Assembly: GCA_003151555.1 (NCBI GenBank)
Contig: PLXU01000082.1
Coordinates: 1-22,550 of the forward strand
Origin: Acidimicrobiaceae bacterium
GTDB lineage: Bacteria; Actinomycetota; Acidimicrobiia; Acidimicrobiales; RAAP-2
Reading direction: 5' to 3'
DNA: 22,550 bases
The position numbers and the translations under genes were made by a program. The notes beneath the pieces were generated by a model. That model was given only the letters and a program-made list of their open reading frames with translations. It ran no database searches and had not been told where the DNA came from. Shown here one piece after another: positions 7,682 to 15,071 of this stretch (position 1 is its first letter; each line of letters starts with the position of its first letter).

Positions 7682-7722
7682 TTACTGAGCAGGCATGACC
7701 ACTCTTTCACAAGGTTCAGTAA
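7682..7722. promoter_or_regulatory. Inverted repeat TTACTGA...TCAGTAA in the divergent MFS/desaturase promoter region
   Basis: TTACTGA (7682-7688) and TCAGTAA (7716-7722) are perfect 7-bp inverted copies with centres 34 bp apart, in the 144-bp gap between divergent genes. The left arm overlaps the TAACCT box assigned to the MFS gene. The arrangement could let one regulator act on both genes, but no regulator gene is adjacent. Confidence 0.35.
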
Positions 7723-7814
7723 TCAAGGCGAAATTCCATTCATGAATGCGCACGAAGAGCGTTACGCTTGTGGGTGCTGCGCTGCAGCTCGTGACCGGAA
7801 AGGTCTAGGAGAAT

Positions 7815-8738
7815 TTGAAGCGATTAGCGAACAGCGGTACCAATCTTCTAACCGAAATCGCCCCAGACGTCGAACGTCTTTTCAATCGTCACCTCGAGGC
7901 TCCTCGCCTCTGGTTCCCGCACGAGCAAATTGATTGGGGACAGGGCGAGAATTTCGCCGATCATCCGTGGTCCGCGGAGAATTACCCACTCGCGCCCGGG
8001 GTGCGCAGTGCGATCTACGTCAATCTGCTCACCGAAGACAACCTGCCCTACTACACCCATGAGTTGCTCGCCCACGCACCGGCGGGTCATCCGATTCTCG
8101 ATTGGAACCATCAGTGGACCATGGAGGAGAATCGCCACGCCATGGTGATGCGCGACTGGGTGCACATCACGCGCTGCATCGATCCAGTGATGCTCGAAGA
8201 GGGTCGCCGTGTCCAGATGTTCAAGGCGGACGTGCCGCACCCGGAAACCCTGGCCGATCTGATCTGTTACGTATCGTTCCAGGAGCGGGCCACCCAGATC
8301 GCCCATCGAAATACCGGCGCCCACTTACCGAAGTTCGACAAGATGGGTCGCAACGTCCTAGCGCTCATTGCCGGTGACGAAACCAAGCACTACCTCTTTT
8401 ATCGAGACCTCGCGTTGGCCGGTTTTGCGATTGACCCGTCGGCGATGATGATCGCGGCCGCCAAGCAGGCCAGCAACTTCGCCATGCCCGGTTCGGGCAT
8501 TCCCAACTTCACTCGACACGCGGTGCGCATCGCCCGTGAGGGAATCTACGGACTCAGCCAATTCCTCAAGGACGTTCTGGAGCCCGTGCTCAAACTCTGG
8601 GACGTTGATCACCTGGCCGATTTGTCGCCCGAGGCCGAACAGGCCCGCATCGACTTAGAGGCGGCCATCGCCAAACTCACGGCCAGCGTCGAGCGCATGG
8701 CCCAGCGCTTAGCCGCTCCGGCACCCGCGCTCTCCTAG
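7815..8738 (+). CDS. desA: Soluble acyl-ACP desaturase, DesA1-like (fatty acid desaturase type 2)
   Basis: A di-iron enzyme that introduces a double bond into acyl chains bound to acyl carrier protein. It acts in the cytoplasm and takes electrons from ferredoxin. The 307-aa protein carries all six expected iron ligands: E74 in TEDNLP, E105 and H108 in EENRH, E157 in SFQERAT, and E189 and H192 in DETKH. The wording of these motifs (LVTEDNLP, WTAEENRH, SFQE.AT..HRNTG, FYRD) is close to my memory of mycobacterial DesA1. The start is a TTG at 7815, chosen because TAGGAGAA (7806-7813) is an excellent ribosome binding site and the conserved region begins soon after; no in-frame ATG lies upstream. 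It stands alone on its strand between two minus-strand genes. The C-terminal 35 residues form a charged helix. Confidence 0.92.
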   Translation: MKRLANSGTNLLTEIAPDVERLFNRHLEAPRLWFPHEQIDWGQGENFADHPWSAENYPLAPGVRSAIYVNLLTEDNLPYYTHELLAHAPAGHPILDWNHQWTMEENRHAMVMRDWVHITRCIDPVMLEEGRRVQMFKADVPHPETLADLICYVSFQERATQIAHRNTGAHLPKFDKMGRNVLALIAGDETKHYLFYRDLALAGFAIDPSAMMIAAAKQASNFAMPGSGIPNFTRHAVRIAREGIYGLSQFLKDVLEPVLKLWDVDHLADLSPEAEQARIDLEAAIAKLTASVERMAQRLAAPAPALS

Positions 8739-8755
8739 TTCCCTCGCCGCGTTGG

Positions 8756-9049
8756 TCAATCCTTCGCGGGGTCTTCGTGATTGAGACCGAGTAAACGTCC
8801 CAGCTGCGACTCGAGTTCGCGCTCGTCGCCCTCGATGGTCACGGTCTTTCGTCGCGACGTAGCTCCACGCACCAACTGCACCGCGCCCACTCGTACGTGA
8901 AAGGCCTGCGCCAGCACGGCGAGGGTCTCTTTCGTCGCAGCGCCCTCGACGGCGCGGGCTCGCACGTGAATGTTGAGCGAGCCGTCGTGCGAGCCGCCGA
9001 CGCTGCTCGTTCGCGATCCCGGGTGCACGTGCACGTTGAAACGAATCAC
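8756..9049 (-). CDS. DUF167/YggU family protein
   Basis: A small cytoplasmic alpha/beta protein (97 aa from the start given) of the widely conserved UPF0235/YggU family, whose biochemical role is not settled. Visible marks are the opening strand IRFNVHVHPGSRTSSVGG, then LNIHVRARAVEGAATKETLAVLA and SRRKTVTIEGD, matching the family pattern V.P.A....G followed by APPVDG.AN..L...LA and G..SR.K...I. A GTG at 9049 is chosen because the family fold begins right there. A TTG at 9097 would add 16 residues with no family counterpart, and neither has a strong ribosome binding site. It is convergent with the desaturase gene (17-bp gap), and its upstream region faces the acyl-CoA synthetase gene. Confidence 0.78.
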   Translation of the reverse strand: MIRFNVHVHPGSRTSSVGGSHDGSLNIHVRARAVEGAATKETLAVLAQAFHVRVGAVQLVRGATSRRKTVTIEGDERELESQLGRLLGLNHEDPAKD

Positions 9050-9151
9050 GGGCGTTGCCTGCGGAGCGCGTTGGCGGCCATGGCACCTGTTTACCAATGA
9101 ATCAAGCGTTAGGGGTCATCTGTCTAGGATTTGGGAACCGGAAGGGGAAGC

Positions 9152-10837
9152 GTGCCATTAAGCATCGAAGAGGCGATCGCGACGATATCCGCGCCCGGTC
9201 AGCCCTTCGAAGTGCTCGAGCGCGTCACCGACGGGGTCACCAATCGAGTCTTTAAGAACGCGCCGGCGACGGTGCGGGAGTTTTTTGAATCCTCGCGCGG
9301 TCTTAACACGACATTCCTCGTGTACGAGGACGAGGAATGGACCTTCGACGAGGTCATGAAGGAAGTGGACGCGCTGGCCTACGCCCTGGTGAACCACTTC
9401 GACATCAAAGTGGGCGACCGCGTGGGCATCGCCATGCGCAACCTGCCCGAGTGGGTGGTGTCGTTCGCGGCCATCCTCTCAGTGGGCGCCATCTCGGTGT
9501 CGCTCAACGCCTGGTGGACCGAGGACGAACTTGATTACGCCATCAATGACTCGGGTCTGTCGCTGCTGATTGGCGACTCCGAACGAATTTCGCGCGCGCA
9601 GGACGTCTGCCAGCGCGCCGGGGTGCCAATACTCGGGGTTCGCGTGGACGAGTTGCAGCCCCTCGGTCACGGTGTGCAGTTGTGGAACGACGTCGTCGTA
9701 CGCGGCGCGACCATGCCCGACGTGGCGATCGGCCCCGAGAGCGACGCCACCATTCTTTACACGGCGGGCACGACGGGCTTTCCCAAGGGTGCGGTGTCGA
9801 CCCACGGCGCGATCTGTCAGACCCTCATCGCGTTCCTCTCGTCCGCCACGATCAACGGCGCGCGCCGCGGCCCGAGCGAGTCCGCTTCAGGGGTGTCGCC
9901 GAGCTTCATCTTGATCGTGCCGCTCTTTCACGTCACCGGGTGCATCGCGGTGATGATGGGCTGCTTCGCGTGGCACCTCAAACTGGTGATGATGTATCGA
10001 TGGGAGCCCGAGCGCGCCCTGCAGCTGATCGAGCGCCACCAGGTGTCGAACTTCATCGGCGTGCCCACCCAGTCATGGGACCTGCTCGAGAGCCCCAACT
10101 TCAAGGAGTACGACACCAGTTCGCTCACCGCCGTGGGCGGCGGCGGCGCGCCGGCTCCGCCGGCGTTGGTCGCACGGGTCGAACGCTCCTTCGCGCAGGG
10201 CCGACCATCGCTGGCCTACGGAATGACCGAAACCAACGCCTTCGGCATCGGCATCTACGGTGACGAGTACCTGAGCCACCCCACCTCTACCGGCAACACG
10301 ACCAACATCGTGGTGGACGTGGAGATCCGTGACGCGGACGGTGTCCCAGTGGCCCGGGGCGGGCACGGCGAGATCTGGCTCAAGTCGCCCACGCTGATCC
10401 GCGGCTACTGGAACCGGCCCGACGACACCGCGTCGAGCATCGTGGACGGCTGGCTGCGCACGGGGGATCTCGGACGCATCGACGACGAGGGCTACCTGTA
10501 CGTCGAGGACCGGGTCAAGGACATGATTCTGCGCGCCGGCGAAAACGTCTATTCGTCCGAGGTCGAAGCGGCCATCTACGAACTGGCGGCCGTGTACGAG
10601 GCCGCCGTATTCGGGTTGGCCCACCAGCGTCTCGGCGAAGAGGTGGCCTGCGTGGTGATGCTAAAGCCCGGCACGACGCTCGACGAGGACGAGCTGCGGT
10701 CGTACCTACAGTCGCGGGTGGCGAACTTCAAGGTGCCCACGCGCGTGGCCTTCACCCGGGAGCCGCTGCCGCGCAATCCGGCCGGCAAATTCTTAAAGCG
10801 CGAAATGCAGCAGCGTTACTTCGCCTCGGCGGAGTGA
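9152..10837 (+). CDS. Acyl-CoA synthetase / AMP-dependent ligase (FadD-like)
   Basis: Activates a carboxylic acid, probably a fatty or related acyl acid, to its CoA thioester through an acyl-adenylate. The 561-aa protein has the full ANL layout. It shows the P-loop ILYTAGTTGFPKGA (about 201-214), where alanine replaces the usual serine of the SGTTG signature; YGMTETN (about 357); GWLRTGDLGRIDDEGY with the adenylate-binding aspartate (about 433-448); a hinge in EDRVKDMI; and the catalytic lysine in NPAGKFLKRE near the C-terminus. The GTG at 9152 is chosen because GGAAGGGGAAG lies immediately upstream; a TTG at 9131 is in frame but would place that site inside the coding region. The 3' end overlaps the convergent Nudix gene by 22 bp. 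Chain-length preference cannot be read from sequence. Confidence 0.9.
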   Translation: MPLSIEEAIATISAPGQPFEVLERVTDGVTNRVFKNAPATVREFFESSRGLNTTFLVYEDEEWTFDEVMKEVDALAYALVNHFDIKVGDRVGIAMRNLPEWVVSFAAILSVGAISVSLNAWWTEDELDYAINDSGLSLLIGDSERISRAQDVCQRAGVPILGVRVDELQPLGHGVQLWNDVVVRGATMPDVAIGPESDATILYTAGTTGFPKGAVSTHGAICQTLIAFLSSATINGARRGPSESASGVSPSFILIVPLFHVTGCIAVMMGCFAWHLKLVMMYRWEPERALQLIERHQVSNFIGVPTQSWDLLESPNFKEYDTSSLTAVGGGGAPAPPALVARVERSFAQGRPSLAYGMTETNAFGIGIYGDEYLSHPTSTGNTTNIVVDVEIRDADGVPVARGGHGEIWLKSPTLIRGYWNRPDDTASSIVDGWLRTGDLGRIDDEGYLYVEDRVKDMILRAGENVYSSEVEAAIYELAAVYEAAVFGLAHQRLGEEVACVVMLKPGTTLDEDELRSYLQSRVANFKVPTRVAFTREPLPRNPAGKFLKREMQQRYFASAE

Positions 10838-11235
10838 ATCGCCGCGCGGGCGTAGTCGGCGATGTTGACAGACTCGAGCGTGGCCAGGTCGAACCACGCG
10901 GCGTGGTCGGTCGTGCCGTGCACCTCGTGGCTGAGTTCGCCGCCGGCCAGTTGGACGGTGAAAAGGATCCGCACCGTGTGAATCCGGTCGCCGTTGTCGC
11001 GCCGGCGTATGTCGCTGGTGACCCCGAGTAATTGGGGGTCGCGAACCTCGAGGCCCGTCTCTTCGAGGAATTCGCGCACCAGGGTGTCCTCGGGCGCTTC
11101 ACCAAAGTCGATGCCGCCGCCGGGCAGCCACCAGAGCGGGGGAGTGTGACGGGGGTTGCTCGAGCGCACTAGGGCGACGCGACCCTCGTGCAGCAGGACG
11201 CCGTAGGAGCGGACGCTGGTGTGTTGCTTGCTCAT
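10816..11235 (-). CDS. Nudix hydrolase
   Basis: A 139-aa pyrophosphohydrolase that would cleave a nucleoside diphosphate linked to another group; the substrate is not known. The complete Nudix box G-x5-E-x7-REUxEExGU is visible from G40 through E46 and R54-E55 to G61-L62 (GGIDFGEAPEDTLVREFLEE), with the metal-binding glutamates E58 and E59 present. The preceding WWLPGGG and the strand HTVRILFTVQ are usual for the fold. A short N-terminus and no extra domain make it a minimal Nudix protein. The ATG at 11235 has a CATGAAAGTTCCCC leader with no clear ribosome binding site. Its last codons overlap the end of the acyl-CoA synthetase gene on the other strand. Confidence 0.9.
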   Translation of the reverse strand: MSKQHTSVRSYGVLLHEGRVALVRSSNPRHTPPLWWLPGGGIDFGEAPEDTLVREFLEETGLEVRDPQLLGVTSDIRRRDNGDRIHTVRILFTVQLAGGELSHEVHGTTDHAAWFDLATLESVNIADYARAAIHSAEAK

Positions 11236-11272
11236 GGGGAACTTTCATGCTGGTGGTGAATGACTGAGGCTA

Positions 11273-11288
11273 GATGTCTGAGGACATC
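11273..11288 (-). terminator. Perfect hairpin GATGTC-TGAG-GACATC between mmsA and the Nudix gene
   Basis: Two perfect 6-bp arms (11273-11278 and 11283-11288) flank a 4-nt loop, 48 nt beyond the mmsA stop and 38 nt before the Nudix start, both on the minus strand. It fits a terminator for mmsA or an operator for the Nudix gene; the sequence does not decide which. There is no T-tract. Confidence 0.35.
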
Positions 11289-11335
11289 CTTTGACCCCGA
11301 AATAGTAGGTGGAAGTTGGTCGATCGACGTTCGCT

Positions 11336-12823
11336 CTAGCGAGTCGTGGGAAAACCCAGGTCGATCTGGGATTCGGACGGCTGGGGCCAGCGCGTCGTGA
11401 TCACTTTGGCTCGGGTGTAGAAGGTGAATCCCTCGGGGCCGTAGATGTGCGAGTGCCCGAACAGCGAGTTCTTCCAGCCGCCAAAGGAGTACGACGCAAC
11501 GGGCACGGGAATGGGCACGTTGACGCCGATCATGCCCACGGTCACTTCGCGCGAGAACAGGCGCGCCGCGTTGCCGTCGCGGGTGAAGATCGCCACGCCG
11601 TTGCCGTACGGGTTCTGGTTGATCATGTCAACGGCGTCGGCGTACGTGGCCACCCGCGCCACGCCCAGCACCGGCCCAAAAATCTCGTCGTCGTAGGCGC
11701 GCGTTCCCGGTCGCACGCCGTCGAGCAGGCAGGGACCGACAAAGAACCCCGGCCGCGAGGCGAGGTCCGTGCCGTCACGCACGACGGTGATGCCGTCGGC
11801 GGGCGCGGTCGCGACGTAGTCCACGATGCGGTCACGGTGCTCCTTGGTGATGACCGGGCCGAAGTCGCTGCCGGGATCGGTGCCGGGACCCACGTTGAGC
11901 TTGTCCAGACGCACCAGGATCTTGTTGATGAGCGGCTCGGCAACGTCGCCGACGGCCACCACCACGCTGATGGCCATGCAGCGTTCCCCGGCCGATCCGA
12001 AGCCCGCGTTGATGGCGGCGTCGGCGGCGATGTCGAGGTCGGCGTCGGGCAGCACCACCATATGGTTCTTGGCCCCGCCGAGCGCTTGGACCCGCTTGCC
12101 GTGGGCCGTGGCGGTCTCGTAGACGTGTCGAGCGACGGGCGTCGAGCCCACGAAGCTCACGGCGTCGATGCCGGGATGTTCGAGCAGCTGATTGACGGTG
12201 CCGGCGTTGCCGTGAATCACGTTAAAGACGCCGTCGGGCAGACCGGCCTCCTTGAGCAGTTCGCCGATGCGCACCGAGACCGAGGGGTCACGTTCCGAGG
12301 GCTTGAGCACGACCGCGTTGCCGCTGGCCAACGCGTTGGCCGCCATCCACAGCGGCACCATGATGGGGAAGTTGAATGGCGTGATCGCCGCGACCACACC
12401 GACGGGTTCGCGCAGCGAGTGCACGTCAACCCCGGCCGCCACTTGGCTTGAGAAATCGCCCTTGAGGTGCTCGGACAGACCGCAGGCGTACTCCACGTTC
12501 TCTATTCCGCGCGCCAGTTCACCCAGCGCGTCGGCGGTGGTCTTGCCGTGCTCGGCGGTGAGAATGGCGGCCAGCTCGTCCGCGTGGGTCACCAAGAGCT
12601 GGCGAAAGCTGAACAGGATGTTGGTGCGCTGGGAAAGTGAGGATTCGCGCCAGCTGAGCGCCGCGCGCCGCGCCGCGGCGACGACCTCGTTCACGAGTGC
12701 GATATCGGCCACCGGCGCGTGCGAACTGACCTCACCGGTCGCGGGATTGTGGACGTCTATTTCATCGGCGTCGGGTGCGCCCTCGCGGCGCTCACCCTCG
12801 ACGAAGTGCGAAACTCTCTGCAT
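11336..12823 (-). CDS. mmsA: Methylmalonate-semialdehyde dehydrogenase (CoA-acylating)
   Basis: Oxidises methylmalonate semialdehyde (or malonate semialdehyde) with NAD+ and CoA to propionyl-CoA (or acetyl-CoA), a step in valine, thymine, beta-alanine or inositol breakdown. The protein of 495 aa is an aldehyde dehydrogenase with catalytic C282 in GSAGERCMAIS, the oxyanion asparagine in TPFNFP (about 151), and GGAKNH in place of the general-base glutamate motif of hydrolytic aldehyde dehydrogenases, which marks the CoA-acylating group. NPYGNGVAIFT, GVNVPIPVP and the ending KVITTRW are typical of MmsA/IolA. The ATG at 12823 is chosen because GAAGGAG lies six bases before it; an upstream in-frame TTG at 12847 would put that site within the gene. 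It is divergent from the thioesterase gene across 62 bp. Confidence 0.93.
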   Translation of the reverse strand: MQRVSHFVEGERREGAPDADEIDVHNPATGEVSSHAPVADIALVNEVVAAARRAALSWRESSLSQRTNILFSFRQLLVTHADELAAILTAEHGKTTADALGELARGIENVEYACGLSEHLKGDFSSQVAAGVDVHSLREPVGVVAAITPFNFPIMVPLWMAANALASGNAVVLKPSERDPSVSVRIGELLKEAGLPDGVFNVIHGNAGTVNQLLEHPGIDAVSFVGSTPVARHVYETATAHGKRVQALGGAKNHMVVLPDADLDIAADAAINAGFGSAGERCMAISVVVAVGDVAEPLINKILVRLDKLNVGPGTDPGSDFGPVITKEHRDRIVDYVATAPADGITVVRDGTDLASRPGFFVGPCLLDGVRPGTRAYDDEIFGPVLGVARVATYADAVDMINQNPYGNGVAIFTRDGNAARLFSREVTVGMIGVNVPIPVPVASYSFGGWKNSLFGHSHIYGPEGFTFYTRAKVITTRWPQPSESQIDLGFPTTR

Positions 12824-12873
12824 CGAATGCTCCTTCTCACCTGTCAATCTATCGGTCGAAGTTGTCTCGCCGT

Positions 12874-12879
12874 TATGGT
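12874..12879 (+). promoter_or_regulatory. -10-like box TATGGT for a likely leaderless thioesterase mRNA
   Basis: TATGGT ends exactly 6 nt before the GTG at 12886, so transcription would begin at or next to the start codon. No ribosome binding site precedes the GTG. The same 6-nt spacing is seen before the starts at 17648 and 20099. Confidence 0.4.
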
Positions 12880-12885
12880 TGTCCC

Positions 12886-13716
12886 GTGAGCTCAGCCGAC
12901 CCCGACCGTTCGATACGCAGCGCTGTTGCGGTTGAACCGTTGGCTTCGGGCCACTACGCGGCGACGCTTTCTCCTTACTACAACGTGGTCGGCCATCCCA
13001 ACGGCGGCTACCTGCAGTGCGTGATGGCGAACGCCGCGCTCGCGGGCGCCACGGAACAGGGTGCGCACCATCTGCACGCCTTGGCGGTCGCCAGCCACTT
13101 CGTGAGCGCCCCGGAACCGGGGCCGGTACAACTGCACACCGACGTGCGACGGGTGGGCCGGGGGGTCTCCTTCGTGCACGTGACCATGATCCAAGACGAC
13201 CGGGTCACCACCGAATCACTCGTGACGTTGGGCATCTTGCACGAGGACTCGCCGGCGCGTTACATCGACGCCACACCACCGGACATCGCGCCCGTCGAGC
13301 AGTGTCGCCAGTCAACGGGCAGCGATGAGCTCAATATCATGCGGGTCGTCGATCTGCGCTTAGACCCCGCCACCGTCGACTGGTGGAGCGGCGAGGTCGC
13401 CGAACGCGGCGAGATTCGCGCCTGGCTGCGACTCAACGACGGCGAGGGCGAGTGGAGCGCGCTCAGCCTGCACTTCGCGTGCGACGCCATACCGCCCGCG
13501 ACGTTTCCGCTCGGCTCGTCGGGTTGGGTGCCCACGATGCAGTTCACGACCTACGTGCGGCGCATCCCCACCGGTGAATGGTTGCGCGTGCGCCAGCGCT
13601 GCGTCGTCATCGCCGACGGCACGGTGGACGAACGGTGCGAACTCTTCGACGAGCGAGGAGAGCTGGTCGCGTCGGCCGGCCAGATCGCCATGGTCCGTTT
13701 TCCTAAGGGTCATTGA
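12886..13716 (+). CDS. TesB-like acyl-CoA thioesterase (double hot-dog)
   Basis: Predicted to hydrolyse acyl-CoA thioesters in the cytoplasm. The 276-aa length fits a fused pair of hot-dog domains as in the TesB/thioesterase-3 family. The first domain holds YYNVVGHPNGGYLQCVMANAAL (a helix after a HPNGG turn, typical of hot-dog enzymes), then HLHALAVASHFVSAPEPGPVQL and SFVHVTMIQDD. The second begins near residue 150 and includes MQFTTYVRRIPTGEWLRVRQ and DERCELFDERGELVASAGQIAMVR, the classic last strands. The GTG at 12886 is preferred because conserved sequence begins within 20 residues; longer in-frame extensions run into the mmsA gene. The next gene starts one base after its stop, so the two are probably co-transcribed, though their roles look unrelated. 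Confidence 0.82.
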   Translation: MSSADPDRSIRSAVAVEPLASGHYAATLSPYYNVVGHPNGGYLQCVMANAALAGATEQGAHHLHALAVASHFVSAPEPGPVQLHTDVRRVGRGVSFVHVTMIQDDRVTTESLVTLGILHEDSPARYIDATPPDIAPVEQCRQSTGSDELNIMRVVDLRLDPATVDWWSGEVAERGEIRAWLRLNDGEGEWSALSLHFACDAIPPATFPLGSSGWVPTMQFTTYVRRIPTGEWLRVRQRCVVIADGTVDERCELFDERGELVASAGQIAMVRFPKGH

Positions 13717-13717
13717 T

Positions 13718-14167
13718 GTGCGGGCCGTGCCGGTGAAGGCATCACCGAGCGTCAACGCCGACGGTTCTTTGTTCATTCGCGCCCGGCTGGTGATCCCCGC
13801 CGACGAGGTCGAACTGCGCGTGACCACCTCGGGTGGTCCCGGGGGTCAGCACGCGAACCGGTCGCTCACCAAGGTGGTGGCCTCCTTTCGCGCGCAAGAC
13901 TCGCTGGTACTTTCAACCGCGGACCGAGCGCTACTGGAAGAGAAGCTGGGCACGGTCGTTCGATCGAGCGCGAGCCGTTTTCGCTCCCAGGCCATGAATC
14001 GCTCGGCGGCACTCGAGCAACTGGCCACGCGTATCGCCGCGGCCCTCGAACGCCCGACCCCGCGCCGCGCGACGAAGCCGACGCGATCATCGAAGGTGCG
14101 ACGCGTTGATGAGAAGAAGGCCCGGGGCCGCCTTAAGGAGCAGCGCCGTCGCTCGGACGACGATTAG
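13718..14167 (+). CDS. arfB: ArfB/YaeJ-type peptidyl-tRNA hydrolase (ribosome rescue)
   Basis: Releases stalled peptides by hydrolysing peptidyl-tRNA on ribosomes that lack a stop codon. The 149-aa protein has the catalytic GGQ (42-44) in TSGGPGGQHANRS, the class-I release-factor signature, and lacks the codon-recognition domains of RF1/RF2, so its length fits the ArfB/ICT1 group. The C-terminal 35 residues are strongly basic (KVRRVDEKKARGRLKEQRRR), like the ArfB tail that enters the empty mRNA channel. The start is not certain: a GTG at 13718 follows the thioesterase stop by one base with AAGG 9 nt upstream, and GTGs at 13727 and 13733 are also possible. The 3' end overlaps the convergent surE by 4 bp. 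Confidence 0.88.
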   Translation: MRAVPVKASPSVNADGSLFIRARLVIPADEVELRVTTSGGPGGQHANRSLTKVVASFRAQDSLVLSTADRALLEEKLGTVVRSSASRFRSQAMNRSAALEQLATRIAAALERPTPRRATKPTRSSKVRRVDEKKARGRLKEQRRRSDDD

Positions 14168-15015
14168 TTCGCCGCGCGTAGATGGCGGTCAATCGCCGCC
14201 AGGGCTGCCTGCATGGTGTCGTGCAGTCCGATGTCGGTGTCCTCCTGGGGACCGCGCAGGGGCGTGAGCGAGGCGTAACCGGCGGCGATCAGGGCCCCGT
14301 CTTCGTCGGCCGCTTCGTCACTGACGTCGCCGAGCTGCGGGGTGGCCGCGCCCAGTCGCAGGGGTAGCTCGCCTTCGTCGCCGAGCGGCTCGCCGCCGGC
14401 CATCGGACCGGCGGACTTCACGACGCCGGCAGTCGAGATGCGCCCGCGCCGGACGCCGCGCAGCTGGTGGGCGGGAAGGTTCGGGACGTTGAGGTTGAGC
14501 AGCGTGCGCGAGGGCGCGTTCATCAACTCCTGCAGGACTTCAATCGCGACCGCCGCGGCGGTGTCGTAGTGCACGTCGTCGCCCCACTGGACCGACACCG
14601 CGAGCCCCGATAGCCCCAGTTGGGCCCCGGTGAGGATGGCGCCCACCGTGCCCGAATGCAAGACGCTGCGCCCGACGTTGGCCCCGGCGTTGATGCCCGA
14701 AAGGATCACGTCGGGTTGGAAGTTAAAGCTGCCCAGGGCACCCAGGATGGCGCAGAGCGCCGGCGGTGCTTCCAGGGCGTACGTGTCGATCGATTCGGCC
14801 CCGACAATCGTGTAGCGCTCGTACTTTACCGAGGGATTATCAAAGACGTCGCCCACCGCCGAGGACATGCCCGAGTAGTTGCGGTGCGGGGCGACGACCA
14901 ACGCTTCGCGTACTTCGCCGTTGGGACCCTGGGCAATCCACTGGGCCACGCTGCGGGTCAACACGGCCAGTCCCGTCGCCCGTACTCCGTCGTCGTTCGT
15001 GATGAGAATACGCAT
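14164..15015 (-). CDS. surE: 5'/3'-nucleotidase SurE
   Basis: A metal-dependent phosphatase acting on nucleoside monophosphates, usually linked with stress survival. The 283-aa protein starts MRILITNDDGV with the metal-binding aspartates D8 and D9, followed by the loop APHRNYSGMSSAV with a conserved serine, and the signature SGINAGANVGRSVLHSGTVGA (about 108-128). It is a little longer than the usual 250 or so residues, because of a variable region after about residue 200. The ATG at 15013-15015 begins the conserved first strand, so the start is secure. It is divergent from the aldose epimerase gene across 56 bp and convergent with arfB. Confidence 0.93.
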   Translation of the reverse strand: MRILITNDDGVRATGLAVLTRSVAQWIAQGPNGEVREALVVAPHRNYSGMSSAVGDVFDNPSVKYERYTIVGAESIDTYALEAPPALCAILGALGSFNFQPDVILSGINAGANVGRSVLHSGTVGAILTGAQLGLSGLAVSVQWGDDVHYDTAAAVAIEVLQELMNAPSRTLLNLNVPNLPAHQLRGVRRGRISTAGVVKSAGPMAGGEPLGDEGELPLRLGAATPQLGDVSDEAADEDGALIAAGYASLTPLRGPQEDTDIGLHDTMQAALAAIDRHLRAAN

Positions 15016-15071
15016 GTCACGTACGATAACTGTCGTAAGTTACATGTCAGTGAATAGAAGGAAACCTGCTG
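15016..15071. promoter_or_regulatory. Divergent promoter region of surE and the aldose epimerase gene
   Basis: The 56-bp gap holds an inverted repeat TAACT (15027-15031) GTCGTA AGTTA (15038-15042) and a direct repeat CATGTCA (15013-15019 and 15043-15049), one copy of which includes the surE start codon. A ribosome binding site AGAAGGAA (15056-15063) serves the plus-strand gene. No convincing -35/-10 pair can be assigned. Confidence 0.35.

Noticed and set aside
7742..7933. 63-codon ATG frame upstream of the desaturase
   Set aside because: It runs into the desaturase gene in another frame. The desaturase TTG has a strong ribosome binding site and conserved sequence from the start.
11309..12451. 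380-codon plus-strand frame opposite mmsA
   Set aside because: It is a mirror of the aldehyde dehydrogenase gene, with no family signature of its own.
13574..13717. N-terminal extension of the ArfB frame upstream of 13718
   Set aside because: The extra 48 residues overlap the thioesterase gene in another frame and are not found in ArfB proteins, which begin close to the GGQ domain.
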